Assembly (NCBI GenBank): GCA_964410965.1
Contig: CAYPIY010000008.1
Location: 186,001 to 250,000, forward strand
Reading direction: 5' to 3'
DNA: 64,000 nucleotides
Source: JBBIRG01 sp964410965
GTDB taxonomy: Bacteria > CLD3 > SB21 > JBBIRG01
A model generated the notes under the pieces. It saw nothing but the letters and a program-made list of their open reading frames with translations, was not told where the DNA came from and made no database searches. Below, piece by piece: positions 9,145 through 19,510 of this stretch (position 1 is the first letter of the stretch; every line of letters starts with the position of its first letter). The translations under genes were made by a program, and so were the position numbers.

Positions 9145-12100
9145 TTGGACAGAATGATTGATTTGAATAAACGGTTTTTCCCTGATCCGGCGGCTTGCCT
9201 GTTTTTCGCTTCCCTGATTTTCCATTCTGTGAGTTTCCTGTTTAATGGTTCGTTGTTTTCGCAGGAAAAAAATAATTACTTCAGCCTGATCCGAGAAACA
9301 TCCGGTGAATTGGTCTATGCTTTCCATTTTCCAGACCCGGATATCGAACACTTCGTAAAAGACGGTAAAACGTATCACAGGATTACCGCGCCGGATTTTT
9401 CAGTTTCATTGCAGCCCGGTATACCTCCCCTGCCTGTAGTGCAGTATCTTCTGGAATTGCCAGACGGAGCGGCCTCGGTTCAGGTGCTTCAGGAGGAAAC
9501 ATCCACGAAAACCGGGATCCATCTCATACCGGATATTGACCTGGCCACCGGTGATTCAGCAGAAGTATCCCGGGATACCGGCTCCTCCTCCTGGCTGTCT
9601 TCCGACACCTGGCTTCCCGCGGCAACCGTCAGACTGAATTTTATAGGCAAGTTCAGGGACATTCCTCTTCACAGGCTTATCCTATGTCCCTACAGGTATC
9701 ATCCTTCCCAATCCAAACTCGAGATTCGCCGCAGGATGACCGTTAAAATAAAATTCGCTTCCGGGAAGAAAAACTTGTTGACCGAACCCTTATCCGGAGA
9801 TGCTGAACGGTTCTTGAAGAATCAGGTTATCAATTATTCATCGGCGAAAAAGAACCGGCAATGGCAGCCTAAGTCCATCGCGAAAAAAACACGCACGGAT
9901 AACACATTGACCCGGTTCCAGTCCTCCCTTCCCCTGCAATACGTCAAAATCACCGTCGGCATGGACGGCATTTACAAGATCACTCAGCAGGAACTGGCCC
10001 ATGCAACCCGGCTGAACCTGCAGTCCGTTGATCCCAGGACATTTCAGTTATTCAGCCGGGGCATTCAGGTTCCGGTTTACATTCAGGGCGAATCGGACGG
10101 CATGTTTGACGCCGGTGATTATATCGAGTTTTTCGGAGAGAAGTATTACGCTAAATTCAATCCTTATTTATCCGGCATCAACCCGCAGACTGGGCATTAT
10201 ATTGATCCCTGGTCGGATGACAACGTGTATTTCCTTATATGGGGAGGAGAACCCGGCATCAGGCTGATTGAGGAAAACGGTGGCGTCCGGCAGGACACCG
10301 GATTGATACGCCCCTCCTTTTACCCGGTCTGTAAGCATTTTGAGGAAGACAATACGCAGCTTGATGTCAAGGACATCAACCTTATCGAACCTTCCGCAAA
10401 TGAGGACATATGGGCGTTTGACGGAGGGGTGACGTTCATCACCCCGGGAACCGGTTCTCAGTCGACCAGGGAATATTCCTTTTCGGCCGAACGGCCCGAC
10501 CGTCAGTTCCTGCGTGTAGACACCCTTCGGGTGAATTTTCAGGGCATCAGTACCGGCCTACACTATGTCGAGGTTTTCCTGAACGATGTCCTGCTCACAC
10601 CGTCGGCAGTGACCTGGTACGGCCCTTCCAAAAAACAGGTGGATATTCCCATTCCTCCGGGTCCCGGCGCGCTGAATAACGGAAACAACCGACTGCGGAT
10701 CAACACACCCCCTACTTCGGACCGCAACCTGGATATGCTTGCGCTCAACTGGTTCGAAGTCAGCTATCAGCGCTCCTATCAGGCTGATGAAACCGGAACG
10801 ATCGCTTTCAACGGAGGTCCGGTAATCCTTCCGTCGCTTGTCCACCAGTTTGAAATCCGTGAATTCAAATCCACCTCCGTATCCGTTTATAAAAAAGGAA
10901 TCAGCAAGATCACCGGCTGGGACATCGATTCCAGCTCATTCGGCAGAACCTACAAGATTGTTTTTCAGGATGCCGTTCATTCCGCGGAAACCGAGTATAT
11001 TGCCATAGAGGAACGTTCCAAGCTCAAACCGAAATCCATCATCCTGGATACACTTGTGAACCTGACCGGCGTCAGCCATGATTCCCGCTATCTGGTGATC
11101 GCGCCCAAAATGTTTCATTCTTCCGCAAAGCGTCTTACCGGCTACCGGCAGGGGCGGGGTCTGTCCGCAGAAATCATCGATATTGAGGATATTTATGATC
11201 AGTTCAATTTCGGAGTGAAGAGCCCCTACGCAATCCGCGACTTCCTGCGCTTTACCCAGCAAAGCCCATACTGGCAGGGATCGCAGGGACCCCCGCTGTA
11301 TGTGCTTCTGATCGGCGACGGTTCCTCAAGGCCGAAAAAAAGCCAGAATGAAATCATACCGGTCCAGATGATGCAGACATTCAAGTTCGGCCCTGCCGCC
11401 AGTGACACCTGGTATGCGCAGATGTCGGATGGGGATATCGTCCCGGATCTTTTCATCGGACGCTTTCCCGTCACTACTGTCAGCGAATTGAATGCGGTCA
11501 TTGATAAAACGATCCAGTATGAACAAAACCAGGCGGCGGGCAGCTGGAAAAACCGGGTCACATTTATCGGCGGTTCGCAGGAAACCCGCGGAATCGGCCA
11601 GAACAGCGATATTCCCGCTGATGTATTCCGGTATCAGTCGTCCAAGATCATCAATCAGACTCTTCCGCCCCGGTTTTCATATGACCGTATTTATGCCTAC
11701 CCGGCAGAAGACCAGTTTTTCGGCGGAGCGAATCAGGTTATCCAGACGTTCAGCGAGGGCAAATTGCTCGTCGCGTATCTCGGCCATGGCGGCGGGGGTA
11801 TCTGGGGAGATCTTGATATCGTAACCGGAAAGCCGCTCCTGAATGACAACCAGGTACAGGAATTCCAGTCTAACAGCGGAAAATGGCCGGTCGTACTGAG
11901 CATGACCTGTTTCGTCGGGGCGTTTGACAATGACGGAAAAGCATTGGGTGAGATTTTGCTGAATACACCCGGCAAAGGCGCGGTCGGAGTTCTCGCCGCC
12001 AGCGGAGTCGGATGGATCCGCGGGGATTACCAGATGCTGGATCAGACCATCAAACCCATCCTGACGCCGGGAACGACGGCCGGCGCGGCTGTTTCGGAAG

Positions 12101-14379
12101 GTAAATTGAATTACCTGATCCTGAACGGACAGGATGATTTCAACTCCGGAGACCCGCTGGGCAACTTGCTGGGCGCATCTTATGTCCCGCCAAGCATGGT
12201 TTTTCAGTTTAATTACCTGGGGGACCCGGCCCTGCAGCTGAACACGCCGGCCGGACAAAGCTGTACGGTCTCAAACCTGAGCCCTCTCCGGACGGATTCC
12301 ATCACGGTTTCGGGTAACTCACCATTTCAAAGCGGTACCGGTGTCCTTGAAATTTACCAGCTGAAACCTGTAAAGGATTCGGTCAGTTACGGCGGAAACA
12401 TTGAATCATATGTAACGGTGTATATAAAATCTTTTTCAATCACAGCCGCGAATTACCAGACCGGAGTGAATCTGGGACTGATTCACGATACCCTTCTCCA
12501 TGCGGGATTCGCAGGGGTCCGGGTTTACGGCGAATCTTCCGGAGGACAGCAATATTTCAGCGCTTATCAGGTTTTTCAGGTCGGCGGAGCCTTTCTCTCT
12601 GAAGTCCAGACCGTACCTTCCGTACTGACCAGTTCAGATACGATTAGGTTCAGCGCCAAGGCCAGCGATCCCCAGGGCATCCGTCATGTCATCGCAAGGC
12701 ATGAACGGATCGGCACTGTTAATACGCCGGGTCTTGCCGATACGCTGTATCCGGCCGGGAATGATTATTACCTGAGCGGGCCTATCGGTCCTTATAGTGA
12801 AACCGATCAGATCCGTTACAGGATTACCGTAACCGATCTGACGGGCGATTCAACTGCATCTCCCCAGCTGTACGTGAATACGGTTCATCCCGGAATCGAT
12901 ATGTCCATCGGCTCGGTAGCCGGACCGGGTTATCCGATTACAGGCCGTATTTACCTTGCGGGGACTGACCGGGTAAGGATTCACGCGATCGTGGAAAATC
13001 TCGGCATCCTTCAGATCCCGAAAGTATACGTGCGCTTTTACCGGAATGACCCCCGCACTACCGGCGTATTTCTCGGGGAAGATTCCATCGCGCTTGCGGG
13101 TTCCGTTCCCAACGCGGGACAGATTGCCCGCGATACCGCTTCGGTCACCTGCGCATTGTCGAGCGGTACGCATAATGTCTTTGCCTGGATTGACACCCTT
13201 CGCCAATACAACGACGTCAATCGTGTGAATAACCTTGGCTACAACACCCTTACGATCGATCATTTCAATGTCACGCCCGGCTTCGGAACAACCCTGAATT
13301 TTTCAAAAAACGATACCGTATCGGTCGATCAGGGATTTGCCATAAACATTCCGGCGCAGGCCGTCGGGCAGAACACCGTGCTGAAGATTTCACGTGTAAC
13401 GGCCCAGTCCAGCATTCATCAGCCGGACATCCGTTTTGCGCAGATCAGGGGCGTAACCGGCCCGGCAGCCTTTATGCCTGAATGTTCACGTTTCGACGAG
13501 GTTTTTACAAATCAAAAAACGGTATTTGTCCGCTTCGCGTACGACACCCTGTTATACCCTCAGACACAGCCCTACAGGGATTCACTGGGCGTTTACACAT
13601 GGGATCGCGGAAACAGGCGCTGGCGGCTGGTCGGATATGATACGGAAGGGATCCCCGGGGAAATCCGTGTTCAGGTCTCCTCCGGCTCGGATATCGGCCC
13701 GCTGACGCTGATGATCAACCAGGACCGGACCTCGCCGCTGATTGAGCCCAATGTCGAGGGACAGTATTTTTCCCAGGGCGCGATCGTTTCTCGAAATCCT
13801 AAAATTTCCGCAATCATTTATGACCGCAACGGTGTCAGCCTGAATAAAAAAGACTACGCCGTTCAGATTGACGGGGACTTGCTTTCTGCGGACAGGCTCA
13901 TTCTGCCCGATTCCAGCGCCAACAGCAATACTGTCCAGCTGTCGCTGAACCTCCCTCAATCCTTTGAGGCCGGAGAGCATACCCTTTCCTTCCAGGCCAA
14001 AGACGTAAACCGGAACGCTTCCGTTCCGGTCGAGCTCCGGTTCAGCGTGGTGAATCAGTTCAGAATCAGCCTGATCGGCAATTTTCCCAACCCGTTCTCC
14101 AATACCACGACGATCGCGTACCGCGTTGAAGCGCCGGAAGATCTGGACCGGCTCACTATTTCGGTTTATACGGTTTCGGGACGCCGGGTCCGCCGCTTTT
14201 CATCGGACGAAGCGGTCGGCGGTCCCCCGCTGAATTCCATCGGCTATCATGAGGTGATCTGGGACGCAACCGATGACGGAGGACACGGTGTGGCAAACGG
14301 AATTTATTTCTATATGATCAGGGGAAAACTGAAAGGAAAAACCGTTGAACAGCGCGGAAAAATTGCATACTTTAGATAG
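9145..14379 (+). CDS. porU: PorU-like T9SS sortase (C25 gingipain-family peptidase)
   Basis: A very large (1744-residue) secreted protein. After a hydrophobic signal segment (about residues 15-40) and a long beta-rich N-terminal region comes a gingipain-type C25 peptidase domain (about 640-1010). The catalytic histidine is in LGHGGGG (His881) and the nucleophile in SMTCFVG (Cys922). Beta-sandwich-like domains follow, and the last 85 residues form a T9SS sorting domain (GNFPNPFSNTTTI ... GIYFYMIRG). PorU is the outer-membrane sortase that removes cargo sorting domains and attaches cargo to the surface. The porV-like gene immediately downstream supports PorU over a general C25 protease, although the protein is well above the usual length of about 1100-1300. 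TTG at 9145 has GAAAGG at 9131-9136; ATG at 9154 is the alternative. Confidence 0.85.
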   Translation: MDRMIDLNKRFFPDPAACLFFASLIFHSVSFLFNGSLFSQEKNNYFSLIRETSGELVYAFHFPDPDIEHFVKDGKTYHRITAPDFSVSLQPGIPPLPVVQYLLELPDGAASVQVLQEETSTKTGIHLIPDIDLATGDSAEVSRDTGSSSWLSSDTWLPAATVRLNFIGKFRDIPLHRLILCPYRYHPSQSKLEIRRRMTVKIKFASGKKNLLTEPLSGDAERFLKNQVINYSSAKKNRQWQPKSIAKKTRTDNTLTRFQSSLPLQYVKITVGMDGIYKITQQELAHATRLNLQSVDPRTFQLFSRGIQVPVYIQGESDGMFDAGDYIEFFGEKYYAKFNPYLSGINPQTGHYIDPWSDDNVYFLIWGGEPGIRLIEENGGVRQDTGLIRPSFYPVCKHFEEDNTQLDVKDINLIEPSANEDIWAFDGGVTFITPGTGSQSTREYSFSAERPDRQFLRVDTLRVNFQGISTGLHYVEVFLNDVLLTPSAVTWYGPSKKQVDIPIPPGPGALNNGNNRLRINTPPTSDRNLDMLALNWFEVSYQRSYQADETGTIAFNGGPVILPSLVHQFEIREFKSTSVSVYKKGISKITGWDIDSSSFGRTYKIVFQDAVHSAETEYIAIEERSKLKPKSIILDTLVNLTGVSHDSRYLVIAPKMFHSSAKRLTGYRQGRGLSAEIIDIEDIYDQFNFGVKSPYAIRDFLRFTQQSPYWQGSQGPPLYVLLIGDGSSRPKKSQNEIIPVQMMQTFKFGPAASDTWYAQMSDGDIVPDLFIGRFPVTTVSELNAVIDKTIQYEQNQAAGSWKNRVTFIGGSQETRGIGQNSDIPADVFRYQSSKIINQTLPPRFSYDRIYAYPAEDQFFGGANQVIQTFSEGKLLVAYLGHGGGGIWGDLDIVTGKPLLNDNQVQEFQSNSGKWPVVLSMTCFVGAFDNDGKALGEILLNTPGKGAVGVLAASGVGWIRGDYQMLDQTIKPILTPGTTAGAAVSEGKLNYLILNGQDDFNSGDPLGNLLGASYVPPSMVFQFNYLGDPALQLNTPAGQSCTVSNLSPLRTDSITVSGNSPFQSGTGVLEIYQLKPVKDSVSYGGNIESYVTVYIKSFSITAANYQTGVNLGLIHDTLLHAGFAGVRVYGESSGGQQYFSAYQVFQVGGAFLSEVQTVPSVLTSSDTIRFSAKASDPQGIRHVIARHERIGTVNTPGLADTLYPAGNDYYLSGPIGPYSETDQIRYRITVTDLTGDSTASPQLYVNTVHPGIDMSIGSVAGPGYPITGRIYLAGTDRVRIHAIVENLGILQIPKVYVRFYRNDPRTTGVFLGEDSIALAGSVPNAGQIARDTASVTCALSSGTHNVFAWIDTLRQYNDVNRVNNLGYNTLTIDHFNVTPGFGTTLNFSKNDTVSVDQGFAINIPAQAVGQNTVLKISRVTAQSSIHQPDIRFAQIRGVTGPAAFMPECSRFDEVFTNQKTVFVRFAYDTLLYPQTQPYRDSLGVYTWDRGNRRWRLVGYDTEGIPGEIRVQVSSGSDIGPLTLMINQDRTSPLIEPNVEGQYFSQGAIVSRNPKISAIIYDRNGVSLNKKDYAVQIDGDLLSADRLILPDSSANSNTVQLSLNLPQSFEAGEHTLSFQAKDVNRNASVPVELRFSVVNQFRISLIGNFPNPFSNTTTIAYRVEAPEDLDRLTISVYTVSGRRVRRFSSDEAVGGPPLNSIGYHEVIWDATDDGGHGVANGIYFYMIRGKLKGKTVEQRGKIAYFR

Positions 14380-14448
14380 AAATGCCACAAACGGATGTAT
14401 AACGCATTCAAAGGAATACCTGCTGACCTTAAGGACTCAATTCCTGTC

Positions 14449-15510
14449 ATGATCCGAAATATTACCCTACTTATTCTTCTGATCTTAACATCCGCGCGTC
14501 TTTGCGCACAGGACCGGTACTACACCAATGCATTCCTTGAAATTCCGCTTGGCGCAAGGGCGAACGGCATGGGCAGCGCGTACGCGGCGGTCGCAAATGA
14601 CGGTACGGCTTTTTTCTGGAACCCGGCCGGCGTGGCGCTGAACCACAAACGAAACGTATCCGTCATGTATGCGAATCAGTTCGGAGGATTCGCGCAGTAC
14701 CATTTCATCGGGTATTCCCATAAGCTCACGGAATCCTACGGTTTCTCGGTCGCGTGGATACGGTACAGTATCGGAGGAATCAGCGAACATAAAAAACTGA
14801 TCGATAACATCTACGACCGCAGCCAGCCCGATTATGATTTCAGCAAATACAACCTCGGACGGTTTGACTATGCGGATAACGCCCTGTTTTTCTCATTCGC
14901 GCGCTTAAACGATCTCCGCCTCAATCTTGGCTGGAGGTACAGTGACTTTGTTATTCATATTCCTGTCGGGCTGAATTTTAAAATCATCTCGGGCGGTACC
15001 GGCGGCATATCCGGCCAGAACGAAACCGTACTTACGGACGCCCATTCCTTCGGCGTTGGCGCCGACCTGGGCACAATGATCCTGTTCGGAATGAATGATC
15101 TTCTCGAACAGCCATATCTCGGGGATTTCGCGATCGGACTGAATATCCAGGACATTACTACGACCGGCGTGCGGTGGAACTCCGCATCAAAAAACAGCCG
15201 TGACCAGAACGTCAAACCCCAGGATGTCGCAAAACAGAATTTCAAGTTCGGCCTGTCGTATATCCAGCCGGTCGACGAACTCGAAAGCAACTTCCTGCTG
15301 TCTTATGAAACCAACAGCCGGTACAAAACCACAAGACATTATGGGCTGGAGTATGACTACCGGCGGCTCGTTCAGTTACGCCTGGGTTACGACCAGCGGT
15401 ACATGACTTTTGGCGCAGGACTGAGCATCCATCACGGTAATATCGACTACGCATTGGTGAATCATGCGCTGGGCTTCACACACCGAATCAGCGCCTCTTA
15501 TAAATTCTGA
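14449..15510 (+). CDS. porV: PorV/PorQ-family outer membrane protein
   Basis: A 353-residue protein with a signal peptide (MIRNITLLILLILTSARLCA) followed by the N-terminal signature of the PorV/PorQ family: GARANGMGSAYAAVANDGTA, then FWNPAG. The remainder alternates as expected for a FadL-like outer-membrane beta-barrel and ends in an aromatic terminal strand (ISASYKF). In T9SS, PorV shuttles cargo from the translocon to the PorU sortase, and the two genes are often adjacent, as here (69 bases apart). I chose ATG 14449 because it begins exactly at a signal peptide and has AAGGA at 14431-14435; an in-frame ATG at 14395 would bury the signal. PorQ remains an alternative. Confidence 0.78.
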   Translation: MIRNITLLILLILTSARLCAQDRYYTNAFLEIPLGARANGMGSAYAAVANDGTAFFWNPAGVALNHKRNVSVMYANQFGGFAQYHFIGYSHKLTESYGFSVAWIRYSIGGISEHKKLIDNIYDRSQPDYDFSKYNLGRFDYADNALFFSFARLNDLRLNLGWRYSDFVIHIPVGLNFKIISGGTGGISGQNETVLTDAHSFGVGADLGTMILFGMNDLLEQPYLGDFAIGLNIQDITTTGVRWNSASKNSRDQNVKPQDVAKQNFKFGLSYIQPVDELESNFLLSYETNSRYKTTRHYGLEYDYRRLVQLRLGYDQRYMTFGAGLSIHHGNIDYALVNHALGFTHRISASYKF

Positions 15511-15524
15511 AATACGGAACTGCG

Positions 15525-16385
15525 ATGACTATGAAATTTCCACATCTCCCGCATTTACTGTTTTCCGGATTCATCTTTTTTCTCTCTTCCTGTCCGGACA
15601 CGGTGGACCCGGTTTATGATCCGCCTGAACCGGTCCGCATCCTTCCGTACGGCGGAGATTCGCTTCCCGTGGAAACGGGACTCCGTTCATCCGCCGGAAA
15701 TGAGGGCATAATTATTGAGTGGATCAAACCGGGCAATCCCGAAACACCTGTCCGGGAATACCGAATTTTCCGCTCCCTTGGAACCGATTCCCCTTTCGCC
15801 CAGATCGCATCGGTGTTTGACAATGAAGAAGCGCAATATCAGGATAACTTGGTTTCTTTTGACACAGCGTATTTTTATTATGTACAGGCAGTCGACACAC
15901 GGGGAAAGGCCGGCACCTTTCATCCTGACTCAATCCGGAAATATGCGGCGTCCATCATGCTCAAGCGGGCGGCGAATCCGCAGAGACCTTTCTATAATGA
16001 TACGGTCACCACAAAGCCGTATCTCGCCTGGTGCTACCCCGTCATCGACCTGCCGTCGCAATATGTCGTCAAAATCGCGAATACATCCCAAAACGTGATC
16101 TGGATCGCGAAAATTCCCAACCGGATTTATAACCCGGGCTGTGACGAATTCGGGGACAAGGAGTATTTAATGTTCAACAGCGGCTCCTATTCGGCGCCGA
16201 ATGACTCCATCTCCGCTTCAGCTTCCGTAACGGTCACGTATTCAAACCCGGTCTGGCTCCAGGGGCCGCGCCTCCCGAAAGGAAGCTATTACTGGCGTAT
16301 TGAAAGCCGCTGGGCCAACACTTCTTATCATTCCCGGTCGAACTGGGGATCGTTTACCATCACAAAAGATTTTCAGTATCCATAA
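15525..16385 (+). CDS. putative lipoprotein with fibronectin-III-like domain
   Basis: A 286-residue protein that starts with a lipoprotein signal peptide: hydrophobic stretch then LSSC, with Cys at about residue 25. Residues 60-150 look like a fibronectin type III fold (IIEWIKPGNPETPVREYRIFR, a typical strand pattern, then YFYYVQAVDTRG). The C-terminal half is beta-rich and ends with a YYWRIESRW segment also typical of FN3 repeats. It lies 14 bases after porV and is probably co-transcribed, so it may be an accessory surface lipoprotein of the secretion system, but no known T9SS component was recognised. The ATG at 15525 has only a weak GGAAC ahead; ATG 15531 would serve equally. Confidence 0.7.
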   Translation: MTMKFPHLPHLLFSGFIFFLSSCPDTVDPVYDPPEPVRILPYGGDSLPVETGLRSSAGNEGIIIEWIKPGNPETPVREYRIFRSLGTDSPFAQIASVFDNEEAQYQDNLVSFDTAYFYYVQAVDTRGKAGTFHPDSIRKYAASIMLKRAANPQRPFYNDTVTTKPYLAWCYPVIDLPSQYVVKIANTSQNVIWIAKIPNRIYNPGCDEFGDKEYLMFNSGSYSAPNDSISASASVTVTYSNPVWLQGPRLPKGSYYWRIESRWANTSYHSRSNWGSFTITKDFQYP

Positions 16386-16415
16386 TCCATCACCCATCAA
16401 TTGCGAGGTTATCCC

Positions 16416-17393
16416 ATGACGATAGTTGAATCGATACGCATGAAAGCGAAAGAAAAAAAGAAACGGATCGTTCTTCCCGAAGGCGAAGAAGACCGTACTC
16501 TTCAGGCGGTAAAAATCATTCTTACCGGAGAGCTGTGCAAACCCATCCTGCTGGGCGACCCTGACAAGATCCGCCAGCGCGCGAAAGAACTGGCCGTCGA
16601 ACTTCCGTCATCCGTCCCTGTCATTGATCCGAAACGCTCGGATAAAGTTTCTGATTACGCGAGTGAATTGTTCAATCTCAGAAAAGCAAAAGGTATGACG
16701 TATGAAGAGGCGAAAAACCTGATGCAGACAGTGATCTATTACAGTTCCATGATGGTTCGTCGCGGGGATGCGGACGGGATGGTAGGCGGCGCCGTGCATA
16801 CCACAGCGGATGTTATGCGGGCGGCGATCTTCTGCGTCGGTACGGCACCGGGAATCAAAACCGTGTCCAGCATGTTCCTTATGGTGCTTCCCGACGGACG
16901 AAACATCACGTTTGCCGACTGCGCCGTGAATCCCTATCCCGATCCTTCGCAGCTGGCCGACATCGCGATTGCGTCGGCCGAAACCCATCAGCAGCTGACC
17001 GGGGAAACTCCGCTCGTGGCGATGCTTTCCTTTTCAACCAAGGGAAGCGCAAAGCACGAGGCTGTGGACAAAGTCGTCAGCGCTCTCGAACTGGTCAGGC
17101 AGCGCAAACCCGATCTGAATGCGGACGGCGAAATGCAGTTTGACGCTGCATTCATCGAATCGATCGGAAAACGCAAGGCGCCGAACAGTCCTGTCGCAGG
17201 AAGGGCGAACGTGTATGTGTTCCCGAACCTGGACGCCGGAAACATCGGGTACAAGATCACCGAACGGATCGGCAAAGCTCAGGCAGTCGGACCGGTCATT
17301 CAGGGACTTGCCAAGCCGATCAACGATTTATCCCGCGGCTGCAGCGCGGATGATATCGCGAATGTCGCCGCGATATGCGCTCTAAAAGCCTGA
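16416..17393 (+). CDS. pta: phosphate acetyltransferase
   Basis: A 325-residue short-form phosphotransacetylase of the PTA_PTB family, interconverting acetyl-CoA and acetyl phosphate in the cytoplasm. The N-terminal KKRIVLPEGEEDRTLQA segment, the DGMVGGAVHTTADV motif and the C-terminal NLDAGNIGYKITERIGKA segment are diagnostic. The ATG at 16416 has GAGGT at 16405-16409; an in-frame TTG at 16401 would precede that site. No acetate kinase gene is adjacent. It runs in the same direction as the porV-lipoprotein pair with a short gap, so read-through is likely, and ends at a strong bidirectional hairpin. Confidence 0.95.
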   Translation: MTIVESIRMKAKEKKKRIVLPEGEEDRTLQAVKIILTGELCKPILLGDPDKIRQRAKELAVELPSSVPVIDPKRSDKVSDYASELFNLRKAKGMTYEEAKNLMQTVIYYSSMMVRRGDADGMVGGAVHTTADVMRAAIFCVGTAPGIKTVSSMFLMVLPDGRNITFADCAVNPYPDPSQLADIAIASAETHQQLTGETPLVAMLSFSTKGSAKHEAVDKVVSALELVRQRKPDLNADGEMQFDAAFIESIGKRKAPNSPVAGRANVYVFPNLDAGNIGYKITERIGKAQAVGPVIQGLAKPINDLSRGCSADDIANVAAICALKA

Positions 17394-17410
17394 TTCTTTT
17401 TCTGTTTCAT

Positions 17411-17448
17411 AAAAAAAGCTGGCCCGTAATCACGGATCAGCTTTTTTT
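17411..17448. terminator. bidirectional terminator between pta and dxs
   Basis: A-run plus GCTG pairs with CAGC plus T-run (AAAAAAAGCTG / CAGCTTTTTTT), with an inner CCGT/ACGG pairing. The A-run on one side and the T-run on the other let it serve both convergent genes. Confidence 0.85.
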
Positions 17449-17468
17449 GTATTATGAACGCGAAAAGT

Positions 17469-19481
17469 CTATTTGTTCATCACGTTTGCGGCCATCGGTG
17501 AAGAAGAGGTATCAAAGAGCGCTTTAAGGCCGTGCCGGTTGAATACGGTCTCCTCAACCGCATGGGCGATGCTTTCCGGGTCAAGTCCCAGGCGCTGATA
17601 CAAAATCGGATTCTCACCGTGCTCCACGAAATGATCCGGCAATCCGAACCGGCGGATAATCAGCCTGGCGATCTTTTCATTAAGGTGATCGTCCCTTCCC
17701 AGATACCGGTTCAGGAAGTCCTGGCTGTATACGGTTTCGATGACCGCGCTTCCGAATCCTCCGGAAAGCACATTATCCTCAAGCGTCACGATCAGGTCAT
17801 GGTTCTGGACGAGCTGGAAGATCATGTCTTCATCCAGCGGTTTGACGAACCTTGCATTGACAATCGTTGGCAGAATATCGGATTTTTGAAGCAACTCGGC
17901 GGATTTGAGAGCGGTATTCGCCATCGTTCCGGCGGAAATAATTGCAACGCCTTTTCCCTGTGCGATGATTTCGGCCCTCCCGATTTCCAGTTCCGAAAAT
18001 GTCCTGTCAACGGGTACGCCCGTTCCCTGACCTCTCGGAAAACGGATGACTACCGGCCCGGCCTGGTAACGTACAGCCGTGTACAGCATATTTCGCAATT
18101 CATTCTCATCCCTCGGGGCCATGACCACCAGATGAGGAACGCAGCGCAGGAACGACAGATCAAAAGTTCCGTGATGCGTCGGTCCGTCGGCGCCGACAAG
18201 CCCGGCGCGGTCAAGTACGAAAACCACAGGGATTTTCTGGAGCGCGACGTCATGGATCAGCTGGTCATACGCCCTCTGCATAAAAGAAGAGTAAATCGCG
18301 ACCACCGGTTTGAGTCCGTTCAAACCCATTCCGGCCGCCATTGTAACCGCATGAGACTCGGCGATGCCCACGTCATAGTAACGCTCCGGCATGGCCTCCG
18401 CAAGGTATTTCAAGCCTGTTCCGTCGGCCATAGCGGCGGTAATTCCCACAATTTGCCTGTTTTCTCTGCATAATTCTACGAGCGACCGTCCGAAAATTTC
18501 GGTATACGTGGGCACCGTGGTCTGATGGGGTTCGAATTTCTCATTCTTACGCACGGGAGGGTTGACCGCATGGTATTTGTTTGCGTCGTTCTTGTAGGCT
18601 TCGATATCCTGCTCATTCTGGATCATGCCTTTTCCCTTCCGGGTAAGAACATGTATCAGGATCGGGCCCTTTAGAGTTTTGATATCCTGGAATAGTCTCA
18701 GCAGCCTTGGGAGGTCATGGCCGTCAATCGGTCCGAAATACCGGAATCCGAGACTCTCAAAAAAATGACCGGGTACGAGAATCGTCTTGATCCCTTCTTC
18801 AAGCTTGGAAACTCTCTGGCGGACTTTATCACCGATTCTCTGAAACCGTCCCAGTGCGTCCCATATTTCCTTCTTGACCTTGTTGTACATCGGATTGGAG
18901 ATCAGGTCAGTCAGGTGTTTCGACAGTGCCCCGACATTTGAGGAAATGGACATCATATTGTCGTTCAGGATGACGATCATGTCCGTTTTGATGCTGCCGG
19001 CATGGTTCATCGCCTCGAAGGCCAGGCCGCCGGTCAGCGCTCCGTCTCCGATGACGGCGATCACTTTATGGCTCTGCTTCTGCCGGTCACGGGCCACCGC
19101 CATTCCGACGGCCGCTGAAATGGAAGTGCTTGCGTGTCCTGTCCCGAATGCGTCGTATTCGCTTTCCTCAGTTTTGCAGAATCCGCTCAGCCCGTCGGTC
19201 ATGCGGATGGTGTGAAAACGGTCTTTCCGCCCGGTCAGCAGTTTGTGGATATAAGCCTGATGACTCACGTCCCAGATGATTTTATCGTGAGGTGTATTGA
19301 AAGCATGGTGCATCGCGACAGTAAGTTCCACCACACCGAGGCTGGCCGCCAGGTGCCCGCCGATACGCGTGATTTCCCTGATCACATGTTCGCGCAGTTC
19401 AGCGGAAAGCTGGATCAGTTCCGCCTGGGATAAGGGTTTCAGGTCCTGCGGATAATTCACGCGTTCAAAAATCTTACCCAT
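17469..19481 (-). CDS. dxs: 1-deoxy-D-xylulose-5-phosphate synthase
   Basis: A 670-residue thiamine-diphosphate enzyme condensing pyruvate and glyceraldehyde 3-phosphate, the first step of the MEP isoprenoid pathway and a source for thiamine and pyridoxal synthesis. Visible are the N-terminal HxAASLG segment, WDVSHQAYIHKLLTGR, the TPP/Mg motif GDGALTGG ... NDN, and the transketolase central and C-terminal domains (DRAGLVGADGPTHHG). The length is slightly above the usual 620-640 because of a short C-terminal tail. The ATG at 19481 has an AAAGG-like site eight bases upstream. Presence of the MEP rather than the mevalonate pathway fits FCB bacteria. Confidence 0.97.
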   Translation of the reverse strand: MGKIFERVNYPQDLKPLSQAELIQLSAELREHVIREITRIGGHLAASLGVVELTVAMHHAFNTPHDKIIWDVSHQAYIHKLLTGRKDRFHTIRMTDGLSGFCKTEESEYDAFGTGHASTSISAAVGMAVARDRQKQSHKVIAVIGDGALTGGLAFEAMNHAGSIKTDMIVILNDNMMSISSNVGALSKHLTDLISNPMYNKVKKEIWDALGRFQRIGDKVRQRVSKLEEGIKTILVPGHFFESLGFRYFGPIDGHDLPRLLRLFQDIKTLKGPILIHVLTRKGKGMIQNEQDIEAYKNDANKYHAVNPPVRKNEKFEPHQTTVPTYTEIFGRSLVELCRENRQIVGITAAMADGTGLKYLAEAMPERYYDVGIAESHAVTMAAGMGLNGLKPVVAIYSSFMQRAYDQLIHDVALQKIPVVFVLDRAGLVGADGPTHHGTFDLSFLRCVPHLVVMAPRDENELRNMLYTAVRYQAGPVVIRFPRGQGTGVPVDRTFSELEIGRAEIIAQGKGVAIISAGTMANTALKSAELLQKSDILPTIVNARFVKPLDEDMIFQLVQNHDLIVTLEDNVLSGGFGSAVIETVYSQDFLNRYLGRDDHLNEKIARLIIRRFGLPDHFVEHGENPILYQRLGLDPESIAHAVEETVFNRHGLKALFDTSSSPMAANVMNK

Positions 19482-19510
19482 GAAATGCCTTTGAGATTTG
19501 ATGAAAAGGA

